From Gracilimonas tropica DSM 19535 (lineage in GTDB: Bacteria > Bacteroidota > Rhodothermia > Balneolales > Balneolaceae): DNA of 64,000 bases. The stretch covers positions 1 to 64,000 of the forward strand of contig NZ_AQXG01000015.1 in the NCBI RefSeq assembly GCF_000375425.1, written 5' to 3'. The notes beneath the pieces are model-generated. The model saw only the letters and a list, made by a program, of their open reading frames with translations, ran no database searches and had not been told where the DNA came from. Of this stretch, positions 51,269 through 60,328 are shown one piece after another. How positions within the stretch are numbered: the stretch's first letter is position 1; every line of letters begins with the position of its first letter. The translations under genes and the position numbers were made by a program.

Positions 51269-51950
51269 ATTTCAGTAATAATCGAAATGGAAAAACTTTT
51301 TTCACCTTCCATTCTTTTGGAACAGTTTTTTCAAGCTCGGATTTTGTATAGCTGCGTTGTATGGAAATCAATCCATCAGCCACAATGAAAGACTTTCGGA
51401 ACAGCATTCTCGCAAAGGTTGTAAACAGGGCATAACCAATATCACTGCGCTCAATATCATTGAAGATCACTTTTTGATCAGCCAGTGATTTAGTTTCCTC
51501 CAAAAACTTCTGCATCTGGTTTTCAGGAAGGTGGTGCAGCACATGATTAGAAATAACAAAACCGAAAGAGACCGAATCGGAGACAAGATCGGACGAAGCG
51601 CAATGCCTGAAAGTAACCCGTGGGTGTGAATACAGCTTTTGGGCAAAATTATAAGCTCTTTTATCCGTATCGATAGCCGTAATTATTAGATTAATTCCAT
51701 CCTTTTCGGCCCATTCTGCAAGTCTTATCGGAACATCCCCGCCACCGAAACCAATGTCGAGGAGGGTGTAGGTAATGCCTTCCTGCATCATTGGAAGAAG
51801 TTCATTTTTATAAATTCTTTTCCACTGTGAAAGAAGCAGGTTAATGGTAGCAAACTGGCGATAGGTGTTCTCAAGCAGAACCGGATCACAATCTTCCCGA
51901 TCCATGAATTCGATCAAATCCGGCTGTCTTTTCGATAGAAAAATAGGCAT
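51255..51950 (-). CDS. SAM-dependent methyltransferase (class I), polyketide operon
   Basis: A 231-residue methyltransferase from the ATG at 51950. This is 1 base past the PKS stop, and a 13-residue longer frame would need a TTG within the PKS. The SAM-binding motif I is LLDIGFGGGDVPIRLAEWA, and the acidic residue after motif II lies in ITAIDTDKRAYNFA. Family resemblance is to small class I methyltransferases of the Methyltransf_11/25 groups. Location between a type III PKS and an FAD hydroxylase suggests O- or C-methylation of an alkylresorcinol-like product, as with SrsB. Confidence 0.85.
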   Translation of the reverse strand: MPIFLSKRQPDLIEFMDREDCDPVLLENTYRQFATINLLLSQWKRIYKNELLPMMQEGITYTLLDIGFGGGDVPIRLAEWAEKDGINLIITAIDTDKRAYNFAQKLYSHPRVTFRHCASSDLVSDSVSFGFVISNHVLHHLPENQMQKFLEETKSLADQKVIFNDIERSDIGYALFTTFARMLFRKSFIVADGLISIQRSYTKSELEKTVPKEWKVKKVFPFRLLLKYGRS

Positions 51951-51951
51951 T

Positions 51952-53052
51952 TCAGGATGGATGATACATAGTGAATAATCCGCTTTCAATGGTTAGTCCG
52001 GGCCCGAAAGCCATTCCAATAATATTTTTCCCGGAAGGCAGGTCTGCACGAAGTAATTCATCCATAACAAACAAAACCGTGGCACTGCTCATATTTCCAT
52101 AGTTAGCTAATACCTTTCTGGAAGCGTCAATTTGTTCCGGATGAAGTTCCAGGGTCTCCTCCACTTTATCGAGTATAGAACGGCCACCGGGGTGAATTGC
52201 CCAGCGGTCAATATCTTTGGTTTGCAATCCATACTGCTCATAAAGAGGTTGAATAACGGAATTCAGATTTTCACGTATGATGTCTGGGACGTAAGTAGAA
52301 AGAATCATCTCAAATCCGTTGTCTCCAATAGTCCAGGCCATATCTTTTTCACCATTAGGTGCCAATGAAGATGCAAATTGCTTGATCTGGAAAGCCGTCT
52401 TTTTCGGTTCTTTTGAAGAAATAAGGAGGCCGGAAGCTCCATCTGCAAAAACGGAACCGGATAAAAGATTATCTACTTCATTATTGAACTGGAAGTGGAT
52501 TGTACACAGTTCGGCACAAACTAAAAGAACGGTCGCGTTCGGATCAGCTTTACAAAAAGACTCCGCCATTTTTAAGGCAGGAAATGCCGCATAACATCCC
52601 ATAAAACCCACATGAAAGCGCTGAGTTGTTGGTTTTAACTGAAGCGCTTTTACGATCTCAAAATCAGGCCCCGGAGCAAAGAAACCCGTACAAGAAACGG
52701 TGATTACATGGGTGATATCATCGGAAGAGATTGAAGAATTGTCAGCCAATAATTTTCTGCCAACATCCACAAAAAGCTTTTTAGCTTCCCGCTCATAGAT
52801 CTTGTTTCGAGCCGAGGTTCCCGGATCATTTTTTACCTGGCCATTGAAAAATAACTCGCCCTTTTCGTTTGGCGTGAAGTCTTCAATTACCGAATGCCGT
52901 CTCTCTATTCCGGATTGATTGTAGATACGATGAATGATGGCCTGAGATTTCCGGTCAGAACCCAGAAATTTTTTCATAACGTCCCGTATATGCCGTTGAT
53001 CAGAGGAATAGGGAGGGACTGAAGTGGCAATATCGTGAATGAAAACACCCAT
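51952..53052 (-). CDS. Type III polyketide synthase (chalcone/stilbene synthase-like)
   Basis: A 366-residue CoA-dependent ketosynthase. I start at the ATG at 53052; a TTG 15 bases upstream is less likely. The Cys-His-Asn triad is clear: GFMGCYAAFPALK (Cys153), WAIHPGGRSILD (His287) and LANYGNMSSATVLFV (Asn320). VSCTGFFAPGPDFEIV and GMAFGPGLTIES are further family blocks. It would extend an acyl-CoA with malonyl-CoA and cyclise the chain, giving alkylresorcinols or alkylpyrones. The methyltransferase and FAD monooxygenase follow immediately, which mirrors phenolic-lipid operons. Confidence 0.93.
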   Translation of the reverse strand: MGVFIHDIATSVPPYSSDQRHIRDVMKKFLGSDRKSQAIIHRIYNQSGIERRHSVIEDFTPNEKGELFFNGQVKNDPGTSARNKIYEREAKKLFVDVGRKLLADNSSISSDDITHVITVSCTGFFAPGPDFEIVKALQLKPTTQRFHVGFMGCYAAFPALKMAESFCKADPNATVLLVCAELCTIHFQFNNEVDNLLSGSVFADGASGLLISSKEPKKTAFQIKQFASSLAPNGEKDMAWTIGDNGFEMILSTYVPDIIRENLNSVIQPLYEQYGLQTKDIDRWAIHPGGRSILDKVEETLELHPEQIDASRKVLANYGNMSSATVLFVMDELLRADLPSGKNIIGMAFGPGLTIESGLFTMYHPS

Positions 53053-53060
53053 GTGACAGA

Positions 53061-53081
53061 ATAACAATTTGTATTTGTTAT
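53061..53081. promoter_or_regulatory. Perfect 7-7-7 inverted repeat before the polyketide operon
   Basis: ATAACAA (53061-53067) and TTGTTAT (53075-53081) flank 7 bases. It ends 9 bases before the PKS start codon, a place where a bound repressor or an mRNA hairpin would block translation or transcription. No regulator gene is adjacent. Confidence 0.45.
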
Positions 53082-53115
53082 CCCAACCTTTTGCAAGTGA
53101 AGTTCATTCGCTTTC

Positions 53116-53139
53116 GCATTTCCTGGAAAACGGAAATGC
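53116..53139 (-). terminator. Hairpin between MATE and polyketide synthase genes
   Basis: GCATTTCC (53116-53123) pairs perfectly with GGAAATGC (53132-53139). It lies 19 bases after the MATE stop on the minus strand and lacks a T-tract. It could attenuate read-through from the MATE gene into the polyketide operon. Confidence 0.4.
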
Positions 53140-53157
53140 ATAAATGAATAGATCAGA

Positions 53158-54513
53158 TTAATAATCCAGCCCTGATGCTGCTTTGGTAAGTTTGTTGAAA
53201 CGATAGTTATGAAGAAAGGCTGCTACCGTCAATCCGCAGATCAGTCCAATCCAAAGTCCTTCAGGCCCGTATCCCAGGTGAATTCCCAATATATACCCGG
53301 TTGGAAACCCAACCACCCAATAGGAGATGAAATTGACAACCATGGGAACTCTTGTGTCTTTTAACCCTCGAAGTGCTCCAAAACCGCCAACTTGCAGTCC
53401 GTCAGAGATCTGAAAAACGGCCGCCATGAACAGTAAAGAAACAGCGACAAAGGTTACTTCAGGATCACTGGTGTAAATTCCGATGATGAACTCCGGAAAC
53501 AGGAACAACAGGATAGCGGTGAAGGTCATCACGCCGGCACAAATCACTATACCCACAAAGCCGCGAAACCTAGCCTTTTCAAGAGATCCCTGTCCAATGG
53601 AAAAACCGACTCTCTGGGAAATTGCCAGGGAAAGTCCAAAGGGGATCATGAACATAGTAGCGGCCACATTAATGGCGATTTGATGAGCTGCCGCTGCCTT
53701 TACACTAAGGGTGCCCATCAACAAACTGACAGAAGCAAAAAGCAGTACTTCCATAGACGAACTGACCCCATTGGGAACACCCACTTTGATCAATTCTCCG
53801 ATGTATTCCCATTCCGGTTTTTTTAGCGGGGCAAATATATGGAACCGCTTGAAAGGTTGGAAGAAAGCCAGGAATGTGACAAATGTTATAGCCGCAAATA
53901 AACTCACAATAGCTGTGGCATAACCGGTGCCAACTGCGCCAAGTTTTGGGAATCCGAGTTTGCCGTACATCAGCACATAGTTCGCTCCGATATTAACAAT
54001 CAGTGCACCTGTTGCCACAAACATGGCCGGTTTGGTTACAGAAAGTCCTTCGCTGAAATAACGGGCTCCGGCATATACAAGCAAAGGGAGTATACCCCAG
54101 GAAATGGCTTTTAAGTATCCATCTGCTATAGGAATGATCTCAGGAGTTACCTCCATCCATACCATTACCAGGTCAAGATTCCGCAAGAGGAAGAAAGCAG
54201 GAATGGCCAGCATCAGGATCAGCCAAAAAAGCTGTCGGGCGCTTTTACCGATCTCGTCAAATTTACGGGCTCCAAGGAATTGTGAAACGACCGGGTTGAT
54301 GGCGATCATGGTAGCCATACAAAAAATCCCCACCGGCATATATATCGCATTTCCGATAGCTACGGCCGCCAGGTCTAAGGCAGAGAGATTTCCGGCCATC
54401 ACTGTATCAGTGAAGTTGAGGCCCATACTAATAAGCTGTGTGGCGATGATAGGGCTGCCGATAGCCAGTAATTTCCGGCTTTCTTCTTGTATTTCTTGCT
54501 TGGGATATTTCAT
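53158..54513 (-). CDS. MATE family efflux transporter
   Basis: A 451-residue inner-membrane exporter with twelve hydrophobic segments in two repeated halves. The first half contains IGSPIIATQLISMGLNFTDTVMAGN and FLGARKFDEIGKSARQLFWL, typical of NorM-like MATE proteins. The second contains LLFASVSLLMGTLSVKAAAAHQI and a SIGQGSLEKAR turn. Family members use Na+ or H+ gradients to export drugs or metabolites. It is upstream of the polyketide operon on the same strand with a 105-base gap, so export of an operon product is possible, but not shown. Confidence 0.93.
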   Translation of the reverse strand: MKYPKQEIQEESRKLLAIGSPIIATQLISMGLNFTDTVMAGNLSALDLAAVAIGNAIYMPVGIFCMATMIAINPVVSQFLGARKFDEIGKSARQLFWLILMLAIPAFFLLRNLDLVMVWMEVTPEIIPIADGYLKAISWGILPLLVYAGARYFSEGLSVTKPAMFVATGALIVNIGANYVLMYGKLGFPKLGAVGTGYATAIVSLFAAITFVTFLAFFQPFKRFHIFAPLKKPEWEYIGELIKVGVPNGVSSSMEVLLFASVSLLMGTLSVKAAAAHQIAINVAATMFMIPFGLSLAISQRVGFSIGQGSLEKARFRGFVGIVICAGVMTFTAILLFLFPEFIIGIYTSDPEVTFVAVSLLFMAAVFQISDGLQVGGFGALRGLKDTRVPMVVNFISYWVVGFPTGYILGIHLGYGPEGLWIGLICGLTVAAFLHNYRFNKLTKAASGLDY

Positions 54514-54592
54514 AGGAATTTGGAGCCGTCAAAGGTACGGACTTATATGCAAGAAATGAGATAAAGTTTAGCTATTGGTAAAATTGAGAAAA

Positions 54593-57500
54593 CTACTTCT
54601 TCAGTAATGGGAGGTGAATGATAAATGTGGTTCCTTCTCCACTAACAGAGGTGAATGAGATCTCTCCATTGTGCTCCTGAATGATCTTTTTGGTGATGGC
54701 CAGGCCAAGCCCGGTACCACTGCTTTTTGTGGAGAAGTTGGGCACAAAGATATGGTCGCGGCTTTCTTTGGGGATACCTTCTCCATTGTCTTTTATGGAT
54801 ATGCTGACCATTTCTTTTTGAAGAGAGGTGACTAAAGTTACCGTGCCTCCTTTGGGCATAGCTTCATGGGCATTTTTAACCAGGTTAATAAGTACCCTGC
54901 GAAGCTCATCTTTTACCCCCGAAATCCAAAGCTTTCGTTTATATAAATTTGTTTTAACCGTCAGTCGTTGTTCCGGTTCATACAGATCAGCTATTGCGCG
55001 CACCAACTCATTAACCTCAACTTCTTTGAATTCTTGCTCTGTTGGTTTGGCGAATTTTGAGAAGTCAGAAGCAATTTGGTTCAACGATTCGATCTGTTCG
55101 ATCATATTCGCTGCTATTTTTTCTATTTTAGGCTTCATTTCTGCAAAATCTTCCTTTGATGCTTTTAGCTGCCTTTCCAAATGTTGCAGGTTAAGCTTCA
55201 TGGGGGTCAACGGATTTTTGATCTCGTGTGCCACTTGTTGAGCCATTTCCTTCCAGGCAGCCTCACGTTCAGCTCGCGCCAGTTCATCCTGTAAGTCGTT
55301 AAGGCGATACACCATTACGTTATAAGCATTTGTCAAAGATCCGATCTCATCCTTACTTCTGACCGGGAGCGTGGTTTCAAGGTCACCTCCGGTGATTTTT
55401 TTCAAGCCATCCCGAAGTGCTTCCAGTGGGGAAGTAAGCTGTGTTGAAATAAGAGCCGCTCCAAGTATGAATAACCCAAAGATGATCACATAAAGCCCTA
55501 GCAGATAGCTGGTAGTTGAAAGCAGCTGTTCGTTAAATTTTGGGGCATTCAAAAAAGTTGGAATGGCAACAATTCCTGCGATCTCATTCTCCTCATTAAG
55601 CCATGGTTGATAGCCAATAAGTAACTGAAGATCGCCAAGGGTGATTATACGGGTAACCTGCCTGTTTCCGCGTTCCATGATTGAATTGTAAACATCCCAT
55701 GGAAGCAAACGGGGCAACAAATGCTGGCTGTAGATCTGGGTGGTTGTAGAAAGTGCAAGTACCTGGTTGCGATATAAGGCAGCATCGGCATCCAGTGTTG
55801 AAGTGAGCTGGCTGAGGGGAATTTCAGAAGACTCATTTGATTCGGATTCATACAGCGTGATTGCCTCCGTCAGGTTGCTGAGTTTATTTAAAAGCTGATC
55901 CTGAATGCTTTTCTGTGTTTGGCTGCTGATGGCATAATAGGTGGTGGTCATCAATGCCATTAGGCAAAATAATGATGCCAGTATAAAGCGGTCGATAAGC
56001 CGATCTCTGAATCGTTTGCTTTGTCCGAAAATGTTGAATTCTTTTCTCCAGAATAACAGGCCAAAAAGAATAAATCCCACCCCTAACACACAAAAGAAAA
56101 AACGGATCATTGAAAAGAGATGATTGTCAAACCCGGGATGCGAGGTAGCAGCTCTTATGATCTGTTCATCGGAGTTGGCAATAAAAAACTCACGAATATT
56201 CAGGTCTGCTTCATGAATAACCCTATACAAAGTAGAGTCTTCCTGTATTTTTGAGATGAGTTCATCCGGCAGGCGCAGGTTGCTTGGCAGCTCCAGGGGC
56301 GGACCTAAAATATTTGTTCTGGCTGACCGGCCATTGATGTATTCGGTGATGTTTATGGTAGTATTCCAGTCCTCACTGTTTTCTGAAGCGATGACTGCCC
56401 TGAGTGGCTTCTCAAACTGTGGGCGCTCCCGGTAAACAGAGGTGAGTATCCAGCCAATTCTGGTTTCGTTATTTCGTTCATATAAAGGAATCCAGCCTCT
56501 TCTGAAAGATGAATAATTAGTGTTAGCTTCATTCAAAGGCCGTTCACGAATGATAGGGCGAAGGTTTTGAATACGGATCTGCTCAGCTTCGAATGGAATG
56601 ATAAGCGAGAACATGTTGAAAGCTTTCGTCCAGGCGGGAGAATTTAGATTTGAGGAGTATTCACCAATGATCTCACCTGAATTATTAACCAATTGAGTGG
56701 AAATAGAAAAACGTTCCCATTCCGCTGAAATGTGCTGCTGAGTTTGCTGAATAAAGAGTGACTCTACAAAGTCGGGCCGCTCCAGTAAGTCATTTTGTGT
56801 TAAACCTGATAATGATTGTTCCAGATTGGTAAGCAGGTTTTGAGTGATCTGTTCTGCCTGCGATTCCTCTTCACTGATAAAGAGTTGAGCAGCGTCATTC
56901 ATCTGTTCGTTCAGTTTGTCTGAATAACCTTTATAAATGGCTACATAAGTCAGGCTGACTGAAAAGTAGCTAAAGAGCAAAAGAAGCCTCAACCTTGAAG
57001 CATTGTTGAAAAAGGTGGGATTCCGGTGAGAGATGAAAATGAAAACCAAAACAATCAGGAAAAAGATGCTTCCTAAGTAAATGATCCAGTCTTGTTTAGA
57101 AAAAGAAGGAACCATCAGGAACATTAAAACGGTAGCAAGGCTGAAACCCAGGATCATGGATACTAATGATCTCGTTATGGAATAGCTCTGCCTTACCAAA
57201 AACCATCCAAACAAAATCAAAACCAGGGAAGCAGAAATCCCGAAAAGTCCGCTTGCAAAATAGAAGATCAGGGTGACGGTACTTGGGAACACTTCAAGAT
57301 CGAGTACCGGTATGGGAGCTTCCGAAAGAAGGGTGTACGTTTCAATAAGCAGAAAGAAGAAGAGGAAGGCACCCAATGCTCCAAAAATCACGTAAAATGT
57401 GATTTTGACGGGCAAGGTGTAATTTTTTAGTTGAACTTCAGAGGAAGTGAGCGGTTTGAAACTCACCAAGGCGAGTAGAAAAATGAAAAAGCTGTGAATG

Positions 57501-58480
57501 GAATAGGTGATAAGTTCCTGAAAAGAACGATAATCGGACTGGTTTAAAAAATCGAAGATCTGTATCCACCCAACCCCATATTCTATATTGGCAAAAAACA
57601 ACCATGCCGATATAATGGCTGCAAGCTTCAGGAAAAGGGAGTTCCATGGGGTCAGTTCTTGTGAAACAGAAAGAAGAAACAGGGTAAAAAGAACGATGAT
57701 GAGGGCGTAAAAGATGGCCCTGTAAATGAAATATTGGTTCTCTTGCTGCTCCTGATACTGCTGGTAATCACTTGAAAGGGTATAGGCTAACCCAACGGAA
57801 TCGGAGTTTTGAGTGGATAGTATCCTTGTGTTGAGAGGTTGTTCCGGTGGTGGTTCAAAAAAACTAAAGTGTACAGGATAAGACGATTGACTTTGAAATA
57901 ACCGGCTGGCTGAAAGCTCCGAGTTATCGCCTATGGGCAGTATGTTTTTCTGTTCTACTTTTCTTCGGGTGAAGATATGGTAGTCGGTGGAGTCTGCTTT
58001 CCCCATATCAAGGGTAGACCTAAAGCTTAAAAAAGTAACGTTATTATTGCGCTCCAGGCCAATATTGGGTTGATATGTATTTTTGCTTTCAGGAAAGATT
58101 CCTTCAGGCATTTGATTAGGTCCGAATTCAGACCATACCCAAAGGTCCCGGTCTTTAAAGACTGAAAATCCCCAAAAATTGTAACGATCCTCGGCTTCTT
58201 CAATGGCTTGTTGGTTATCCTCATCAGAAGAATTGATGATCTCAACGATGAGGGAGGTGAAATCCTGGCTTTGGGAAAGAAAAACCTTCTGCTGATCCTC
58301 AAAATTTTGATATGCCTCATCAAGAGCTTGATCTGCAAGTTGCTTTCTTTCCTCTTCGGGCGGGTAGTCGTGCTCGGCCCAAACTTCAAAAATTCCATAT
58401 GCCAAGGCGACCAAGGCCAGGAGAAAGGCAAAAAGCCAGGTTTTATTTTCGATAGGGGATTTCAAAGTGATGCGGCTCAT
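54593..58480 (-). CDS. Very large membrane sensor histidine kinase (multi-TM, HAMP, HisKA, HATPase)
   Basis: A 1295-residue kinase. TM1 (about 13-33) is followed by a periplasmic domain (about 34-245), a cluster of seven or eight TM helices (about 250-515), a second periplasmic domain (about 520-790), two TM helices (about 795-870), a third domain to about 985, one more TM, a HAMP domain (ITSP-like QLTSPLEALRDGLKKITGGDLETTLPV), and HisKA with phospho-His in WKEMAQQVAHEIKNPLTPMK. HATPase_c follows: LVKNAHEAMP, DNGEGIPKE, FSTKSSGTGLGLAITKKI. It is probably NtrY-like in its catalytic part. The large input section is unusual. No response regulator is adjacent. Confidence 0.88.
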   Translation of the reverse strand: MSRITLKSPIENKTWLFAFLLALVALAYGIFEVWAEHDYPPEEERKQLADQALDEAYQNFEDQQKVFLSQSQDFTSLIVEIINSSDEDNQQAIEEAEDRYNFWGFSVFKDRDLWVWSEFGPNQMPEGIFPESKNTYQPNIGLERNNNVTFLSFRSTLDMGKADSTDYHIFTRRKVEQKNILPIGDNSELSASRLFQSQSSYPVHFSFFEPPPEQPLNTRILSTQNSDSVGLAYTLSSDYQQYQEQQENQYFIYRAIFYALIIVLFTLFLLSVSQELTPWNSLFLKLAAIISAWLFFANIEYGVGWIQIFDFLNQSDYRSFQELITYSIHSFFIFLLALVSFKPLTSSEVQLKNYTLPVKITFYVIFGALGAFLFFFLLIETYTLLSEAPIPVLDLEVFPSTVTLIFYFASGLFGISASLVLILFGWFLVRQSYSITRSLVSMILGFSLATVLMFLMVPSFSKQDWIIYLGSIFFLIVLVFIFISHRNPTFFNNASRLRLLLLFSYFSVSLTYVAIYKGYSDKLNEQMNDAAQLFISEEESQAEQITQNLLTNLEQSLSGLTQNDLLERPDFVESLFIQQTQQHISAEWERFSISTQLVNNSGEIIGEYSSNLNSPAWTKAFNMFSLIIPFEAEQIRIQNLRPIIRERPLNEANTNYSSFRRGWIPLYERNNETRIGWILTSVYRERPQFEKPLRAVIASENSEDWNTTINITEYINGRSARTNILGPPLELPSNLRLPDELISKIQEDSTLYRVIHEADLNIREFFIANSDEQIIRAATSHPGFDNHLFSMIRFFFCVLGVGFILFGLLFWRKEFNIFGQSKRFRDRLIDRFILASLFCLMALMTTTYYAISSQTQKSIQDQLLNKLSNLTEAITLYESESNESSEIPLSQLTSTLDADAALYRNQVLALSTTTQIYSQHLLPRLLPWDVYNSIMERGNRQVTRIITLGDLQLLIGYQPWLNEENEIAGIVAIPTFLNAPKFNEQLLSTTSYLLGLYVIIFGLFILGAALISTQLTSPLEALRDGLKKITGGDLETTLPVRSKDEIGSLTNAYNVMVYRLNDLQDELARAEREAAWKEMAQQVAHEIKNPLTPMKLNLQHLERQLKASKEDFAEMKPKIEKIAANMIEQIESLNQIASDFSKFAKPTEQEFKEVEVNELVRAIADLYEPEQRLTVKTNLYKRKLWISGVKDELRRVLINLVKNAHEAMPKGGTVTLVTSLQKEMVSISIKDNGEGIPKESRDHIFVPNFSTKSSGTGLGLAITKKIIQEHNGEISFTSVSGEGTTFIIHLPLLKK

Positions 58481-58505
58481 AGTGAAAAACGAATATGAGC
58501 GTAAA

Positions 58506-59477
58506 TTAACGGCGAATCAAGTTTGGAATATCAGAATCCGGTTTCCCTTTAAGTACCCCTTCGATGGCTTCTGCAGCCAGCATACCGATGGCATCCCGGG
58601 TTTTGTACGTGGCGCTGGCAATATGAGGAAGAAGCAATGTATTGGGAGCGGTAAGTAACTTTGGATGCACCTGAGGTTCGTTTTCGAATACATCGAGCGC
58701 AGCACCGGCAATCTTTTGGTCATGTAGAGCTTCAGCAAGGGCTTCCTCATCGATCACGGCTCCCCGTGAAATATTTACCAAAAGAGCATGGTTTGGCATG
58801 AGTTCTAAAATTTCTTCATCGATCAAATGATGGGTCTCTTCGGTCAAAGGACAGTTCAGGCTCAGGACATCACTACGGGATACGAGTTCCTTTAGATCTT
58901 CCACAAATTCTGCGTTCAGCTCTTTTTCTGTGGTTTGCTCTATCCTGTTTCGGTTCAGGTATATGATGTTCATTCCAAATGCTCTTGCTCTGTGTGCAAA
59001 AGCCTGTCCAATGCGCCCCATACCGATGATACCCAGGGTTCGATCCCGTAATTCCATGCCAAGGAATCCTAAAGGCTCCCAACCGGAAAATTTACCTTCC
59101 CTCAAATAATTTTCGGCTTCTTTTAGTTTTCGGGATAAAGCCAACAGAAGTCCCATCGCATAATCACCGCAAGCTTCAGTAAGGACATCGGGCGTGTTGG
59201 CCGTTTTTATATTCAATTCCTGAGCGGCTTTGATATCAATGTTATCGTATCCAACAGCAAAGTTAGCTACGATCTTAAGTTTTTTACCGGCTTCAAGCAC
59301 ATTGCGTGTTACCGGTGTTGAAAGCATGCAAAGCAAAGCATCGTATGCATGGATATGGCTGATCAACGCTTCCTCGGTGTCATAAGTCCCCTTAGGTGCT
59401 ACGGTAACTTCCCCGATTTCTTCAAGGAATGAAATCGGTTTTTCAGGAATGGGCTCAGTGATCAGGATCTTAAACAT
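58506..59477 (-). CDS. D-2-hydroxyacid dehydrogenase (glyoxylate/hydroxypyruvate reductase-like)
   Basis: A 323-residue NAD(P)-dependent oxidoreductase. The dinucleotide motif is LGIIGMGRIGQAFA. Catalytic Arg lies in VNISRGAVIDEEAL, Glu in the next stretch near NEPQVHPKLL, and His in LLPHIASATYKTR. The SLNCPLTEETHHLID block is typical. The protein closely resembles glyoxylate reductases (GyaR/GhrB group). The substrate may be glyoxylate, hydroxypyruvate or D-glycerate. It is in a minus-strand run, 15 bases after the lipoprotein gene and 25 bases before the large kinase gene. Confidence 0.9.
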   Translation of the reverse strand: MFKILITEPIPEKPISFLEEIGEVTVAPKGTYDTEEALISHIHAYDALLCMLSTPVTRNVLEAGKKLKIVANFAVGYDNIDIKAAQELNIKTANTPDVLTEACGDYAMGLLLALSRKLKEAENYLREGKFSGWEPLGFLGMELRDRTLGIIGMGRIGQAFAHRARAFGMNIIYLNRNRIEQTTEKELNAEFVEDLKELVSRSDVLSLNCPLTEETHHLIDEEILELMPNHALLVNISRGAVIDEEALAEALHDQKIAGAALDVFENEPQVHPKLLTAPNTLLLPHIASATYKTRDAIGMLAAEAIEGVLKGKPDSDIPNLIRR

Positions 59478-59492
59478 GAATTAAAAAGCAGG

Positions 59493-59909
59493 TTATTGAT
59501 TCAGTACAAATTCTTTCTCATTGATATAAACTTTATCAACATCTTCCCATTGTTCAACACCTGTAAACAGGTAAGAGAAAGGAAACTCTGATGCAGATTG
59601 TTCGCACTCCTGCTTATAAAGCTGCCAGCCAACCATGTCAATTTCTAAAATACCAAAAGTTACATTCCCTTCAGCTCTGAGAATAGCAGTACAAGCGTTT
59701 GGAAATTGACCTTTTATATGGAGAGCCTTCCCTTTTCTTAGAGAAACCAATTCTATGGAAGATATGCTAAGCTCTTTTTCAACGTAGGGAACACGCTCGG
59801 GAGGGGTAACCTGAACCAGATCTGGAAAGCGATCCGTAAGCGGTTCTGATGTTGAGCATCCGGATAGGTAAATTAAGATTCCAGCTAAGAACAATACCCA
59901 AAATCTCAT
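59493..59909 (-). CDS. Small lipoprotein, unknown function
   Basis: A 138-residue protein with lipobox LSGC (Cys18). The remainder is beta-rich, with ELSISSIELVSLRKGKALHI and TFGILEIDMVGWQLYKQECEQ. There is no family I recognise. Its ATG overlaps the rsfS stop by 4 bases (ATGA), so it is translationally coupled to rsfS. It may be an accessory envelope protein. Confidence 0.65.
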   Translation of the reverse strand: MRFWVLFLAGILIYLSGCSTSEPLTDRFPDLVQVTPPERVPYVEKELSISSIELVSLRKGKALHIKGQFPNACTAILRAEGNVTFGILEIDMVGWQLYKQECEQSASEFPFSYLFTGVEQWEDVDKVYINEKEFVLNQ

Positions 59910-60319
59910 GACTCATCTTTTATATAGGTTATCTTAGCATCATTCCACATTCGTTCAATACCATAAAAATCACGTTTTTCTTTACTCATGATATGGACGA
60001 CTACATTTACATAATCAAGAATTACCCAGGAACGACCTTGAGTACCTTCTTTTTTCCAGGCTTTTTCACCTGCTTTTTCTCTCATCTCATCTTCCACTAC
60101 ATCGGCAAGGGCTTTGATCTGAACATCAGAATTACCGTGGCAAACAATAAAAAAATCAGTGAGGGTGGTTAGTTCAGAAACATCCAGCACAGTTATGTCA
60201 TTGCCTTTTCTGCTTAGTAAAGCTTCCGTTATTACATCCACCATTTCTTTGGAGTCTGGCGCGTCTTGCGTAAAGGCATTTTGAAATTGTTCTTTTGCCG
60301 GTTGTTTAATGTTGGTCAT
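59906..60319 (-). CDS. rsfS: Ribosome silencing factor RsfS
   Basis: A 137-residue protein that binds L14 on the 50S subunit and blocks subunit joining under starvation. The family core is DITVLDVSELTTLTDFFIVCHGNSDVQIKA (in part), and GRSWVILDYVNVVVHIMSKEKRDFYGIERMW (in part) near the end. Length is slightly above E. coli RsfS (105) because of an N-terminal extension. It follows the LytR_C gene by 9 bases and overlaps the lipoprotein gene. Confidence 0.95.
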   Translation of the reverse strand: MTNIKQPAKEQFQNAFTQDAPDSKEMVDVITEALLSRKGNDITVLDVSELTTLTDFFIVCHGNSDVQIKALADVVEDEMREKAGEKAWKKEGTQGRSWVILDYVNVVVHIMSKEKRDFYGIERMWNDAKITYIKDES

Positions 60320-60328
60320 AAAATAGAT

